From JAHDNZ01 sp036721855 (lineage in GTDB: Bacteria > Bacillota > DTU065), in contig DAIMKF010000041.1 of NCBI GenBank assembly GCA_036721855.1, positions 1 to 14,022 on the forward strand: a stretch of 14,022 nt of DNA. The letters run 5' to 3'. Below, piece by piece: positions 7,738 to 13,962 of this stretch. Positions within the stretch are counted from its first letter, which is position 1. Each line of letters opens with the position of its first letter. Made by a program: the position numbers and the translations under genes. Below the pieces are notes generated by a model. The model was given only the letters and a program-made list of their open reading frames with translations. It was not told where the DNA came from and did no database searches.

Positions 7738-7770
7738 ATAACCTGCTAAAATGTGGGGAAAATAGGTTAT
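7738..7770. promoter_or_regulatory. Inverted repeat around an extended -10 element before the YetF-like gene
   Basis: ATAACCT (7738-7744) and AGGTTAT (7764-7770) form a perfect 7-bp inverted repeat with 19 nt between. Between the arms, on plus, is TGCTAAAAT (7744-7752), a good extended -10 sequence at a suitable distance from the ribosome site at 7771. No good -35 is seen. The arms could be a repressor operator or a weak stem in the leader; which is not clear. Confidence 0.4.
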
Positions 7771-7781
7771 GGGAGGTAATT

Positions 7782-8471
7782 TTGTTGCATCACGTGATTA
7801 TATCTTATCGCAGTGTCATCTTATATGCTGTTGTTTTAATCGCTATGCGGCTTATGGGTAAGCGTCAGATGGTGCAGTTGCAGCCATATGAATTTGTCAT
7901 TGCTATTATGATCGCGGAATTAGCTGTACTGCCAATTGAAAATATCCATGCGCCGTTAACTCACTCTATCTATCCTATTGTAATCTTAGCCGGATTAGAA
8001 ATCTTAATCTCGACTCTGTCCTTAAAAAGTGAGAAAGTACGGACCCTAATAAGTGGTCGTCCAACAATTGTGATTGAAAATGGCCATATACGTGAAAATG
8101 TCTTGCGCAAACTAAGATATAACCTCGATGAACTAATGGGGCAACTTCGCAACTCCGGTTATAGTGATGTGACAGACATAGAGTTTGCTGTTTTAGAAAC
8201 CTCGGGACAAATCAGTGTCTTCCCTTGCTCACAGTCTCGGCCCGTAGCACCAAAAGATCTCCATATCCCTACTCCCTATGAAGGTCTAAGTGTTCCTTTG
8301 GTCTTAGATGGAGCAATCAAATACGAAAACTTAGAACTTTGTGGTTTAAGCTATAGCTGGCTAGCTGAAAGCATTAAAGAACACGGATTAAATGATATTA
8401 ACGATGTTTTCTATGCCAGCCTTAATACCCAGGGTAAGCTCCATATTCAGAGTAAAGATCCCAAAGAATAA
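7782..8471 (+). CDS. DUF421/YetF-family membrane protein
   Basis: A 229-residue inner-membrane protein of the YetF (DUF421) family. The N-terminal third holds about three membrane spans (ISYRSVILYAVVLIAMRL, FVIAIMIAELAVLPI, and IYPIVILAGLEILIS). The rest is a soluble domain with family motifs MGKRQMVQLQPYEF (residues 25-38), GRPTIVIENGHI, RKLRYNLDELMGQLRNSGY and DIEFAVLETSGQISV. The length is typical. Function is poorly known; in Bacillus relatives are spore or membrane-stress proteins. No ATG fits: the ribosome site GGGAGG (7771-7776) is 5 nt before TTG 7782 and 8 nt before TTG 7785, so the start is TTG, one codon uncertain. It is the only gene on plus in the window and stands alone between divergent and convergent neighbours. 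Confidence 0.93.
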   Translation: MLHHVIISYRSVILYAVVLIAMRLMGKRQMVQLQPYEFVIAIMIAELAVLPIENIHAPLTHSIYPIVILAGLEILISTLSLKSEKVRTLISGRPTIVIENGHIRENVLRKLRYNLDELMGQLRNSGYSDVTDIEFAVLETSGQISVFPCSQSRPVAPKDLHIPTPYEGLSVPLVLDGAIKYENLELCGLSYSWLAESIKEHGLNDINDVFYASLNTQGKLHIQSKDPKE

Positions 8472-8499
8472 AAAGACCTTAGCCCTAGGCTTAGTCTTT
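8472..8499 (+). terminator. Probable terminator of the YetF-like gene
   Basis: Directly after the TAA, AAAGACCTTAGCC and GGCTTAGTCTTT pair into a stem with one mismatch and one bulge, closed by a 3-nt loop. The T run that follows is short, so strength is uncertain. Confidence 0.6.
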
Positions 8500-8599
8500 C
8501 AAGTTTTGCTATTAATATCTCCGCAAGAATAAAACTAGCTGTTAAGAGCTTGCGGTCTTCCTTTAGCTGGAAATCTACAATAAAAACTGCTTTTATTAA

Positions 8600-8638
8600 C
8601 CTAAAAACCTCTTCCCTTTAACAGGTAGAGGTTTTAGG
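8600..8638. terminator. Bidirectional terminator between convergent genes
   Basis: CCTAAAAACCTCT and AGAGGTTTTAGG pair over 12 bp with one bulged A, around a 14-nt loop. It sits 23 nt past the end of the GyrI-like gene on minus. On plus it is followed by a T-rich stretch with a run of eight T, so it may also catch read-through from the YetF-like gene. Confidence 0.7.
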
Positions 8639-8661
8639 CTTTCTATTTCCTTATTTTTTTT

Positions 8662-9168
8662 CTATGCTTTAAGAGGAAGATAATAATCTAGGATAATCTC
8701 ACCATCTTCATTTTTTTGGGTAAAGCGAGGGCAATTATATAGTTCCATACACCAGTCAAAGCATTTAGCTTGATAGCCATTTGCTTCCAGCTCTTTTTCA
8801 CTTAACTCTAGAGCTTGGGCATAGACCTCGGCTTCTAACCCTTGAATCCAGCTAATAGCAACCTTACATTTGGCGATTTCTCGGTAGATAAATCCCTCCG
8901 GAAGTGGTGTATTTACCTTCATCAGCATCCCGCATAGATAAGTAAATTTACTGTCTCCATTTTGCCAATCACCCATCCAGCCTACATAAGAATTATCAAG
9001 ATGATAGTCAGAGATATTTTCTAAAACGTCAAAAACACCCTCTTTAAAACATTGTCCCCAAAAGTCGGGAATAGGGTTTTGTTGCATTGTCATATCTACT
9101 TTTAAGGCTTTACCTACCACCCATAGTTGAGGCAACTGTTTTACCTGGAAGTTTATAACTTTAACCAT
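8662..9168 (-). CDS. GyrI-like small-molecule-binding domain protein (stand-alone)
   Basis: A 168-residue cytoplasmic protein resembling the stand-alone GyrI-like/AraC effector-binding domains. It shows the usual early strand KVINFQVKQLPQLWVVGK, then a helix with IPDFWGQCF, the core pair VGWMGDWQNGDSKFTYLCGMLM, PEGFIYREIAKCKVAISWIQG, and the closing PRFTQKNEDGEIILDYYLPL. Family members bind lipophilic cations or other small ligands; some sequester or hydrolyse drugs. There is no DNA-binding domain, so this is not a transcription factor by itself. The ATG at 9168 has an AGAGG site 6 nt upstream and a strong promoter further up. It forms its own unit, with terminators on both sides. Confidence in the fold is moderate to high; the ligand is unknown. 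Confidence 0.82.
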   Translation of the reverse strand: MVKVINFQVKQLPQLWVVGKALKVDMTMQQNPIPDFWGQCFKEGVFDVLENISDYHLDNSYVGWMGDWQNGDSKFTYLCGMLMKVNTPLPEGFIYREIAKCKVAISWIQGLEAEVYAQALELSEKELEANGYQAKCFDWCMELYNCPRFTQKNEDGEIILDYYLPLKA

Positions 9169-9212
9169 GACAAACCTCTTTTCTTTATATATATAGTTTG
9201 GTCTCTCTTATT

Positions 9213-9241
9213 AGTATAGAAAACATATGTTCGCTTGGCAA
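9213..9241 (-). promoter_or_regulatory. Sigma-A promoter of the GyrI-like gene
   Basis: TTGCCA (9241-9236) and TATACT (9218-9213) on the minus strand are 17 nt apart; each matches 5 of 6 consensus bases. The spacer contains the palindrome AACATATGTT, a possible operator. Transcription would start about 40 nt before the ATG. Confidence 0.75.
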
Positions 9242-9259
9242 GTGTCTTTTCATTAGTTT

Positions 9260-9284
9260 AAAAGGCGACCTCCTTGGGTCGCCT
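9260..9284 (-). terminator. Rho-independent terminator of the DNA glycosylase-to-GH9-like operon
   Basis: An 8-bp perfect stem (AGGCGACC paired with GGTCGCCT) with a 6-nt loop lies 4 nt past the stop codon of the GH9-like gene and is followed on minus by a short T run. Confidence 0.88.
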
Positions 9285-9288
9285 GCCT

Positions 9289-10680
9289 TTAGTTATCATT
9301 TTTTTCGATTTTTTTACTGCTATATTTTTGCCACAGAGTTATACCGGCAAAGATTAGAACAAAATAAAAGGTGATTTTTAGGGCTCCGCTTACTATCTGC
9401 CCGCTTCTGGTTATGGTTGAGCTGTCTTTAAAATAGGCTGTCAATAAAGCTAGGTTAAAGGTGGTTTCAGTAGATCCGTTTTGGAGAAAATCTTCTTGAT
9501 CTCTATTGCGCCCTAAAAGGTAATGCATCTGATCCTGGGCCACTCTAACCCAGGTGTTGGTACGATAGTACTCGTTAACATCAATTAAATAAAGTCCTTC
9601 AGAGCCAATTGCCTCCGGAAAAGCTGTTTGTAGATAAAAACCTTTAAACTCAGTCTCAACCGGTTCAAAAGCAACTGCTCTGTAATAAGGATCTCTTTCA
9701 TGAGCGATTAATAGTCCGACACTTCTACCCATATACAGATCATAGATCTCGTCTTCTTTGGCAAGAGATTTTTTCATCATCTCAGCTAAGCTAAAACCAG
9801 TTAGATCTTCCACAGTTACCGGTCCCCAGCCATTCTCTAGAACCGGTTTAAGCAAGTTTCGAAATTCTTTTTCATAAACCTCATTATCTGTAAGGAGATT
9901 CAGCTCTGCTTGTAATAAAAGCCAGAGATCGGCTCTGATTTCGTTTTGCCGGTTTTCTTTTAAGTAAGCATAAGCTTCCTCAGCCTTATTGGCACACTCC
10001 TTGGCCAGAGTTGGTTCTGCTTTGGGCAAAACACGACCGGCTATGGCCAAGACTGCTGTTGCACTTGCCAGGGAATTAACATCTTTAGTAACTAAATTAC
10101 CTTCTTCATACCACTTTATAAGACCCTTGACACCGTAGATCATTTCGTCTAGGAAATCTGGGATCTTATTATTTTGTTCATTTGGGGGTACATCTAATTC
10201 ATTATCGGCAAACCGATCGATAAAAGTTTCGTAATATGACAATCCTTTTGCCGCCATATAAGCTGTAAGCAGAATATTCTCCTCTCCGTAATCGTCAAAC
10301 CAGCCATAAGTACTTCTTTTAGCGGTTATAGATCGCATAGCTTCCACAAAAACTGGATTAAAAGCTCTGCTATCTACCTTAAAAATAAGTGATTTATCGG
10401 TAGCTACCGTAAGATAATACTGTCCGCCTCTTACCTTTTCAGTAAAGTTCAGACGATAAACACTTTCACCTGTCTCAGGATCTGTTAGAGGTCCTTCCAG
10501 GGTAGCTTTATATTTTTCTCGGCCTGAATCTTTGTCTCTTAACTCAAAGCTCTCTGCACTTTTTATAGTTAAAGCTTCCTTTTTGGCAAACGGTAAATAA
10601 CCATAAGTATCTACTATGATCTCTGCTTGAGCCAGAATGGCCATACTAACCAAGATAAAAAACGGTATTAATTTTTTCAT
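9289..10680 (-). CDS. Membrane-anchored, degenerate GH9-like protein (cellulase fold, probable altered active site)
   Basis: A 463-residue exported protein. Signal peptide residues 1-19 are followed by a CelD-type Ig-like domain (about 20-105: VDTYGYLPFAKKEALTI, GESVYRLNF, GGQYYLTV). A helical domain then resembles GH9 (alpha/alpha-toroid): GWFDDYGEEN (126-135) aligns with the family's GGWxDAGDYGKY, KIPDFLDEMIYGVKGLIKW (172-190) with GIPDLLDE..., HYLLGRN (386-392) with DYLLGRNP, and STETTFN (403-409) with the catalytic NE segment. Two losses stand out: the Ala-Gly between the two aspartates and the HHR loop after the LLGRN motif are gone, as is the Cys/His-rich segment before GWFDD. Glu405 remains. 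A single C-terminal membrane helix (434-450) with a basic tail anchors it. The catalytic part is only about 325 residues, short for GH9. Last gene of a four-gene unit, 26 nt after the YkgJ-like gene. Confidence 0.72.
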   Translation of the reverse strand: MKKLIPFFILVSMAILAQAEIIVDTYGYLPFAKKEALTIKSAESFELRDKDSGREKYKATLEGPLTDPETGESVYRLNFTEKVRGGQYYLTVATDKSLIFKVDSRAFNPVFVEAMRSITAKRSTYGWFDDYGEENILLTAYMAAKGLSYYETFIDRFADNELDVPPNEQNNKIPDFLDEMIYGVKGLIKWYEEGNLVTKDVNSLASATAVLAIAGRVLPKAEPTLAKECANKAEEAYAYLKENRQNEIRADLWLLLQAELNLLTDNEVYEKEFRNLLKPVLENGWGPVTVEDLTGFSLAEMMKKSLAKEDEIYDLYMGRSVGLLIAHERDPYYRAVAFEPVETEFKGFYLQTAFPEAIGSEGLYLIDVNEYYRTNTWVRVAQDQMHYLLGRNRDQEDFLQNGSTETTFNLALLTAYFKDSSTITRSGQIVSGALKITFYFVLIFAGITLWQKYSSKKIEKNDN

Positions 10681-10706
10681 AAGCTAACCCTCCCTATTAC
10701 CCATCT

Positions 10707-11273
10707 TTAGTCCAACTGGTTTTCTAGTGCCAAGATCTTTTGTGAGTCAGGGAAATCTTTTTGATATTCTTTTAAGAGGCACTGTTCTAGATGAAGATTT
10801 CTAAGGCAGTGTTTTTGATCGTATCTTTTGTCGAGGTATTGTTTAAGATCTACACTCTCCCATAACTTAACAATCTCTTCTCTTTGAGAAGCTTTTAGAA
10901 CTGCCTTGACATAGTTATCCGGACTTGTTCTCTTATCCAAAGAGGATTTGCTACATTGATAATCTCGGCACTCTCTGGGTTTGTCGGGATGCAATAGGCA
11001 AAGGTTTCCTTGTAAAAAGATACATTTGCCGATTAGATGAGCATATCGCCAAGGTACTCTTTGGCCAGGACTTATAAGGGGTTTGCCTTCTGCTACCTTT
11101 AGCGGGGACAAAACATAGTGGTAACCGGTTTCATTAGCAAGATAATCTATAACTAAGTACTTATTTAAAACTTCTTCCTTTGTTAAACTGAGCCTCTTGG
11201 CAATATTATCCCAGTCTTTTGGTTCAAGCCAGCCCGGTTCACAACAACAGTTGCCACACATATTACACTTCAT
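10707..11273 (-). CDS. YkgJ-family cysteine-cluster protein
   Basis: A 188-residue cytoplasmic protein of the YkgJ/Fe-S-oxidoreductase-like family, recognised by the opening MKCNMCGNCCCEPGW and the later GKCIFLQGNLCLLHPDKP with RECRDYQC. The eight or so clustered cysteines are thought to bind zinc or an Fe-S centre; the biochemical role of the family is not settled. Two more cysteines (KHCLRNLHLEQC) lie in the C-terminal third. The ATG overlaps the last 11 nt of the HAD gene (ATGAAGTGTAA) with no strong ribosome site of its own, so translation is probably coupled to that gene. Confidence 0.88.
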   Translation of the reverse strand: MKCNMCGNCCCEPGWLEPKDWDNIAKRLSLTKEEVLNKYLVIDYLANETGYHYVLSPLKVAEGKPLISPGQRVPWRYAHLIGKCIFLQGNLCLLHPDKPRECRDYQCSKSSLDKRTSPDNYVKAVLKASQREEIVKLWESVDLKQYLDKRYDQKHCLRNLHLEQCLLKEYQKDFPDSQKILALENQLD

Positions 11274-11907
11274 CTTTAAAGATCTCTAAAAGCTCGGTGA
11301 TATTTTCAATCCAGTAATCCGGCTTGGTCGCCATAAGAGCTTCTCTTCCTACCGGAGTATATCCTACACCTACGGTCTTAACTCCTGCTCTTTGACCACA
11401 GATAATATCATAGGTACTATCCCCTACATATACTGCTTCTTTTGGTCGCAGACTTAGTTTTTTTAAGGCCTTAAGAACCGGTTCCGGTTCTGGTTTATGG
11501 ATTGTTACATCATCTGAAAAAACAAAAACCTCAAAGTAGGTCTCAATCTGGCAGATCTGCATTCCCAGTCTGGCTGCGTCTTCTTTTTTGCTGGTCACAA
11601 GGCCTAATTTGTAACCTCTTTTCCTTAAAACTTCTAAGGTCTCTTTGGCTCCGGCAATAGGTTTTAGATATTCTTTATGGCTGGCTAGATTATGTTCTCG
11701 ATATTTTTTGACTAATTCGTCGGCTCGTTCTTCTCCCCCAAAAAGAGCCATCTGGTAATGAAGGGGTCGGCCAAAGAGGTTTCTAATTTCCTCTTCCGGT
11801 ACCTCCCTTTGGAGGTAGGTTTTTAAGACATAGTTAAACGAGGTAAGAATTAAATCCGTGCTGTCGATTAAAGTACCATCTAAATCAAAGAAAATAGCTT
11901 TTATCAT
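11263..11907 (-). CDS. HAD-superfamily hydrolase, PpaX/phosphoglycolate phosphatase-like
   Basis: A 214-residue cytoplasmic phosphatase of HAD subfamily IA. Motif I is FFDLDGTLID (nucleophile Asp8, acid/base Asp10), motif II the Ser/Thr in LGLVTSKK, motif III the Lys in HKPEPEPVLKALKK, and motif IV VYVGDSTYDI. A helical C1 cap lies between motif I and II. The overall pattern (DGTLIDSTDLILTSFNY, KPEPEPVLKAL) is close to the pyrophosphatase PpaX of Bacillus, which recycles pyrophosphate from HPr-Ser-P dephosphorylation, but phosphoglycolate phosphatase is equally plausible. The ATG at 11907 has a GGAAGGAG site 7 nt upstream. It starts 24 nt after the DNA glycosylase gene; removal of phosphoglycolate from damaged DNA ends would fit that neighbour, as inference. 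Confidence 0.92.
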   Translation of the reverse strand: MIKAIFFDLDGTLIDSTDLILTSFNYVLKTYLQREVPEEEIRNLFGRPLHYQMALFGGEERADELVKKYREHNLASHKEYLKPIAGAKETLEVLRKRGYKLGLVTSKKEDAARLGMQICQIETYFEVFVFSDDVTIHKPEPEPVLKALKKLSLRPKEAVYVGDSTYDIICGQRAGVKTVGVGYTPVGREALMATKPDYWIENITELLEIFKDEV

Positions 11908-11931
11908 CTTAAACTCCTTCCGTTTGGATCC

Positions 11932-12561
11932 TTAAAGACCAACTCTTTTACAATTCCAACTTAAAGGACACTCCTTACAGTGTGGTTTTTTGCGACAATA
12001 TAATTCACCGAGACGAATAAAAAGAGCATGTAGCTCCTTATAGATATCTAGATCTCTAGGTAGAAATGCTTCTAGTAGGATCTGTAAATCATCATAATTA
12101 ATCTTTTCTGTTGGTATAAAACCATAGCGATATAATATCCTTTTTGTATAACTATCGGCAATCATTATGGGATATTCGAAGACATAAAGGAGTAAACTAT
12201 CAGCAGTCTCTTTGCCAATATTAGGTAAAGCCAATAATTCGTTTCTCAGAGCTTGAGAACCTTTTTGCCCAAAGAGATCTTCTCTTTGGGCCATCGCTTT
12301 TAGAGCACAAGCCTTTTTTCTAAAGTAGATACTAGGTTTAATCAATTCTTCGAGATAATTTATATCAGTTTCTTTTAAGCTAGCGAAATTATCGATACCT
12401 GCTTTTTCCAAATTTGAAACTGCCTTTTCCACATTGCTCCATTTAACTGCCGGAGCCAAAATTGCCCCTACAATTTTGCCAAAACGAGTAGGGTGAGGCC
12501 ACCAACCCTGGGGGCCTAAATTCTTTAATAGAATGTCATAAATTTCAAGCACAGAAAGCAC
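11932..12561 (-). CDS. HhH-GPD DNA glycosylase, endonuclease III / MagIII-like, with Fe-S loop
   Basis: Base-excision repair glycosylase of about 209 residues. The core has WSNVEKAVSNLEKAGI, a helix-hairpin-helix LPNIGKETA (112-120) and the catalytic Asp136 in IADSYTKR. The position of the lysine used by endonuclease III (LPGVGRKTA) is Glu118 here, as in 3-methyladenine glycosylase MagIII (GIGKESA), so it is probably a monofunctional glycosylase for alkylated bases rather than an AP lyase. Four C-terminal cysteines (189, 195, 198, 204; spacing 5-2-5) suit a [4Fe-4S] cluster, with one residue less in the first gap than in endonuclease III. The usual intercalating Gln after GAIL is replaced (GAILAPAVKW). 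Start: GTG at 12561 or GTG at 12552, the latter better spaced from AGGA; the ATG at 12563 is out of frame. First gene of the operon, right behind the tRNA-Gly terminator. Confidence 0.88.
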   Translation of the reverse strand: MLSVLEIYDILLKNLGPQGWWPHPTRFGKIVGAILAPAVKWSNVEKAVSNLEKAGIDNFASLKETDINYLEELIKPSIYFRKKACALKAMAQREDLFGQKGSQALRNELLALPNIGKETADSLLLYVFEYPIMIADSYTKRILYRYGFIPTEKINYDDLQILLEAFLPRDLDIYKELHALFIRLGELYCRKKPHCKECPLSWNCKRVGL

Positions 12562-12566
12562 ATCCT

Positions 12567-12594
12567 AAAAAAGGCTAGGTTTTTATACCTAGCC
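12567..12594 (-). terminator. Rho-independent terminator of tRNA-Gly
   Basis: GGCTAGGT and ACCTAGCC form an 8-bp perfect stem with a 6-nt loop, followed on minus by six T. It starts 16 nt past the tRNA 3' end and its T run ends 5 nt before the GTG of the DNA glycosylase gene. Confidence 0.9.
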
Positions 12595-12609
12595 CAGCCA
12601 AGTTTAATT

Positions 12610-12685
12610 TGGAGCGGACGACGGGGCTCGAACCCGCAACATTCGGCTTGGGAAGCCGATGCTCTGCCAATTGAACTACGTCCGC
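12610..12685 (-). tRNA. tRNA-Gly (anticodon CCC)
   Basis: A 76-nt cloverleaf with encoded CCA. Acceptor stem GCGGACG/CGTCCGC, D arm with AGTTCAATTGGCAGAGC, anticodon stem TCGGC/GCCGA around TTCCCAA (anticodon CCC, reading GGG), T arm GCGGG-TTCGAGC-CCCGT, discriminator T. It has its own promoter and terminator, but read-through from the upstream SDR gene is also possible because no terminator lies between them. Confidence 0.97.
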
Positions 12686-12696
12686 AATCTAAATAT

Positions 12697-12725
12697 AGTA
12701 TAGAGAAAATTTATAGTTTTATCAA
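12697..12725 (-). promoter_or_regulatory. Sigma-A promoter of tRNA-Gly
   Basis: TTGATA (12725-12720) and TATACT (12702-12697) with a 17-nt spacer, each 5 of 6 to consensus. The -10 ends 11 nt before the mature tRNA 5' end. The -35 lies only 3 nt beyond the stop codon of the SDR gene. Confidence 0.85.
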
Positions 12726-12728
12726 GTC

Positions 12729-13496
12729 TTAGACAGATATTTCTTCGCCGCCATCTACATTGATCACATTGCCTGTCATCCAGTAGAGTTCATCTGCACT
12801 TAAGGCTACAATCGCTTTAGCTACATCTCTTGGAGTTGTAAGTCTCCCTGAGGGGTTTTTCTTTTTGGCCTCTGTTACTAAATATTCCACAATAGGAATC
12901 TTTTCCAGAGCCGGTGTAATTGTAACACCTGCTCTGATGGCGTTGGCGCGGATACCTTTTGGTGCTAACTCTAACGCAATTTGCCTTATATAGTTTTCCA
13001 GAGTGGATTTAGCGGCTCCTACAGCGCCATAGGTAGCTGCAGCTCTAGTCGAACCCATGGAGGTCATGGCATAAATCGCACTACCTCGTTGAAATAAACC
13101 AGCCAAAAAAAGATCCTGGCTCCAGTAAACCAGTGAATTAGCCATGACATCTAAGGTCATTTCTAACTGTTTATGTGTTAAAACCTTTTCTCCCTCAAAC
13201 ATTGGTGCTAAACCACCAAAAGCTAAGGAGTGTACTAAAACTTTAACTTTAGCAGCCTTTTCTTGTAAAAAACTAACTACTTCCGCTCTTTTTTCCGGAT
13301 CGGCGGCATTGATATTAAAATACTTAACATCCACTTTAGCCTTTTTAAGGTCTTTTAAAAGTTCATTGACAGATTCCATATGTGCTCTTCGATCTAAATG
13401 CACGCCACAAATATTATAACCATTTGCAGCTAGTTCTTTGGCAGTTGCTGCTCCAAAACCACTAGATGCACCTAGAATTACTGCCCATTTACTCAT
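12729..13496 (-). CDS. SDR-family enoyl-ACP reductase-like protein (FabI/FabL type)
   Basis: A 255-residue NAD(P)H-dependent reductase of the short-chain dehydrogenase family. The N-terminus has GASSGFG (residues 9-15) for cofactor binding. The active site is TSMGSTR with Ser146, then Tyr156 and Lys163 spaced Y-x6-K (TYGAVGAAK), the spacing of enoyl-ACP reductases FabI and FabL rather than the Y-x3-K of classical SDRs. The downstream NPSGRLTTPRDVA and VINVDGG also fit. A basic pair after strand two (HLDRR) suggests NADPH. Most likely it reduces enoyl-ACP in fatty acid synthesis; because no other fab gene is nearby, a related NADPH-dependent role cannot be excluded. The start has a GGGAGG site 8 nt upstream. 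A large palindrome lies 56 nt upstream of the ATG. Confidence 0.85.
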   Translation of the reverse strand: MSKWAVILGASSGFGAATAKELAANGYNICGVHLDRRAHMESVNELLKDLKKAKVDVKYFNINAADPEKRAEVVSFLQEKAAKVKVLVHSLAFGGLAPMFEGEKVLTHKQLEMTLDVMANSLVYWSQDLFLAGLFQRGSAIYAMTSMGSTRAAATYGAVGAAKSTLENYIRQIALELAPKGIRANAIRAGVTITPALEKIPIVEYLVTEAKKKNPSGRLTTPRDVAKAIVALSADELYWMTGNVINVDGGEEISV

Positions 13497-13551
13497 AACA
13501 CAATCCTCCCAATGGTGTTTATTTTTAATAGTTTATCTTTAAGTACAAAAT

Positions 13552-13589
13552 TTAATTATTGCCAGGTTTCATTACCTGGTATTAATTAT
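13552..13589. promoter_or_regulatory. Long imperfect palindrome upstream of the enoyl reductase-like gene
   Basis: Two 16-nt arms around TTCATT agree at 13 of 16 positions, with a perfect core CCAGGT/ACCTGG (gccaggt ... acctggt). It lies between the tRNA cluster terminator and the reductase start. Size and symmetry suit a dimeric repressor operator, for example a fatty-acid regulator, but it is not a clear match to the FapR consensus as I know it, and no clean promoter overlaps it. A hairpin role in RNA is the alternative. Confidence 0.5.
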
Positions 13590-13623
13590 TTCGCAGTAAA
13601 ACCTCTTTTCCCTTTTCCAAAAT

Positions 13624-13662
13624 AAAAAAAGTGCAGCCACCCTTTTTTCAGAGTAACCGCAC
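13624..13662 (-). terminator. Rho-independent terminator of the tRNA-Lys-Glu-Asp-Phe cluster
   Basis: GTGCGGTTACTC pairs with GGGTGGCTGCAC over 12 positions including several G-U pairs, with an 8-nt loop, followed on minus by seven T. It begins 15 nt past the 3' end of tRNA-Phe. Confidence 0.88.
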
Positions 13663-13677
13663 CTATAAGCTAATAGA

Positions 13678-13753
<76 letters not shown>

Positions 13754-13759
13754 ATACTA

Positions 13760-13837
13760 TGGCGGAGCCGACGGGGCTCGAACCCGCGATCTCCTGCGTG
13801 ACAGGCAGGCGTGTTAAGCCGACTGCACTACGGCTCC
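13760..13837 (-). tRNA. tRNA-Asp (anticodon GTC)
   Basis: A 78-nt cloverleaf with encoded CCA. Acceptor GGAGCCG/CGGCTCC, anticodon stem CCTGC/GCAGG around CTGTCAC (anticodon GTC), T arm GCGGG-TTCGAGC-CCCGT, discriminator G. It is preceded by a promoter-like sequence in the 48-nt gap after tRNA-Glu. Confidence 0.97.
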
Positions 13838-13848
13838 GGATTATAAAT

Positions 13849-13878
13849 AATTTACCATACAACTTGAGACCTTGTCAA
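13849..13878 (-). promoter_or_regulatory. Internal promoter before tRNA-Asp
   Basis: A perfect TTGACA (13878-13873) is followed after 18 nt by TAAATT (13854-13849), 11 nt before the mature tRNA-Asp 5' end, the same distance as in the tRNA-Gly promoter. The -10 is only 4 of 6, so strength is uncertain. Confidence 0.55.
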
Positions 13879-13885
13879 TAAAAGA

Positions 13886-13961
13886 TGGTACCCTCAACGG
13901 GATTTGAACCCGTGCCTTTGCCGTGAAAGGGCAATGTCCTAGGCCACTAGACGATGAGGGC
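13886..13961 (-). tRNA. tRNA-Glu (anticodon TTC)
   Basis: A 76-nt cloverleaf with encoded CCA. Acceptor GCCCTCA/TGAGGGT (a terminal G-U pair), anticodon stem TTGCC/GGCAA around CTTTCAC (anticodon TTC), T arm CACGGG-TTCAAAT-CCCGT, discriminator A. One nucleotide separates it from the CCA of tRNA-Lys upstream. Confidence 0.97.
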
Positions 13962-13962
13962 A

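Noticed and set aside
13144..13419. 91-codon plus-strand frame
   Set aside because: Opposite the enoyl reductase-like gene, whose active-site motifs are intact; shadow frame.
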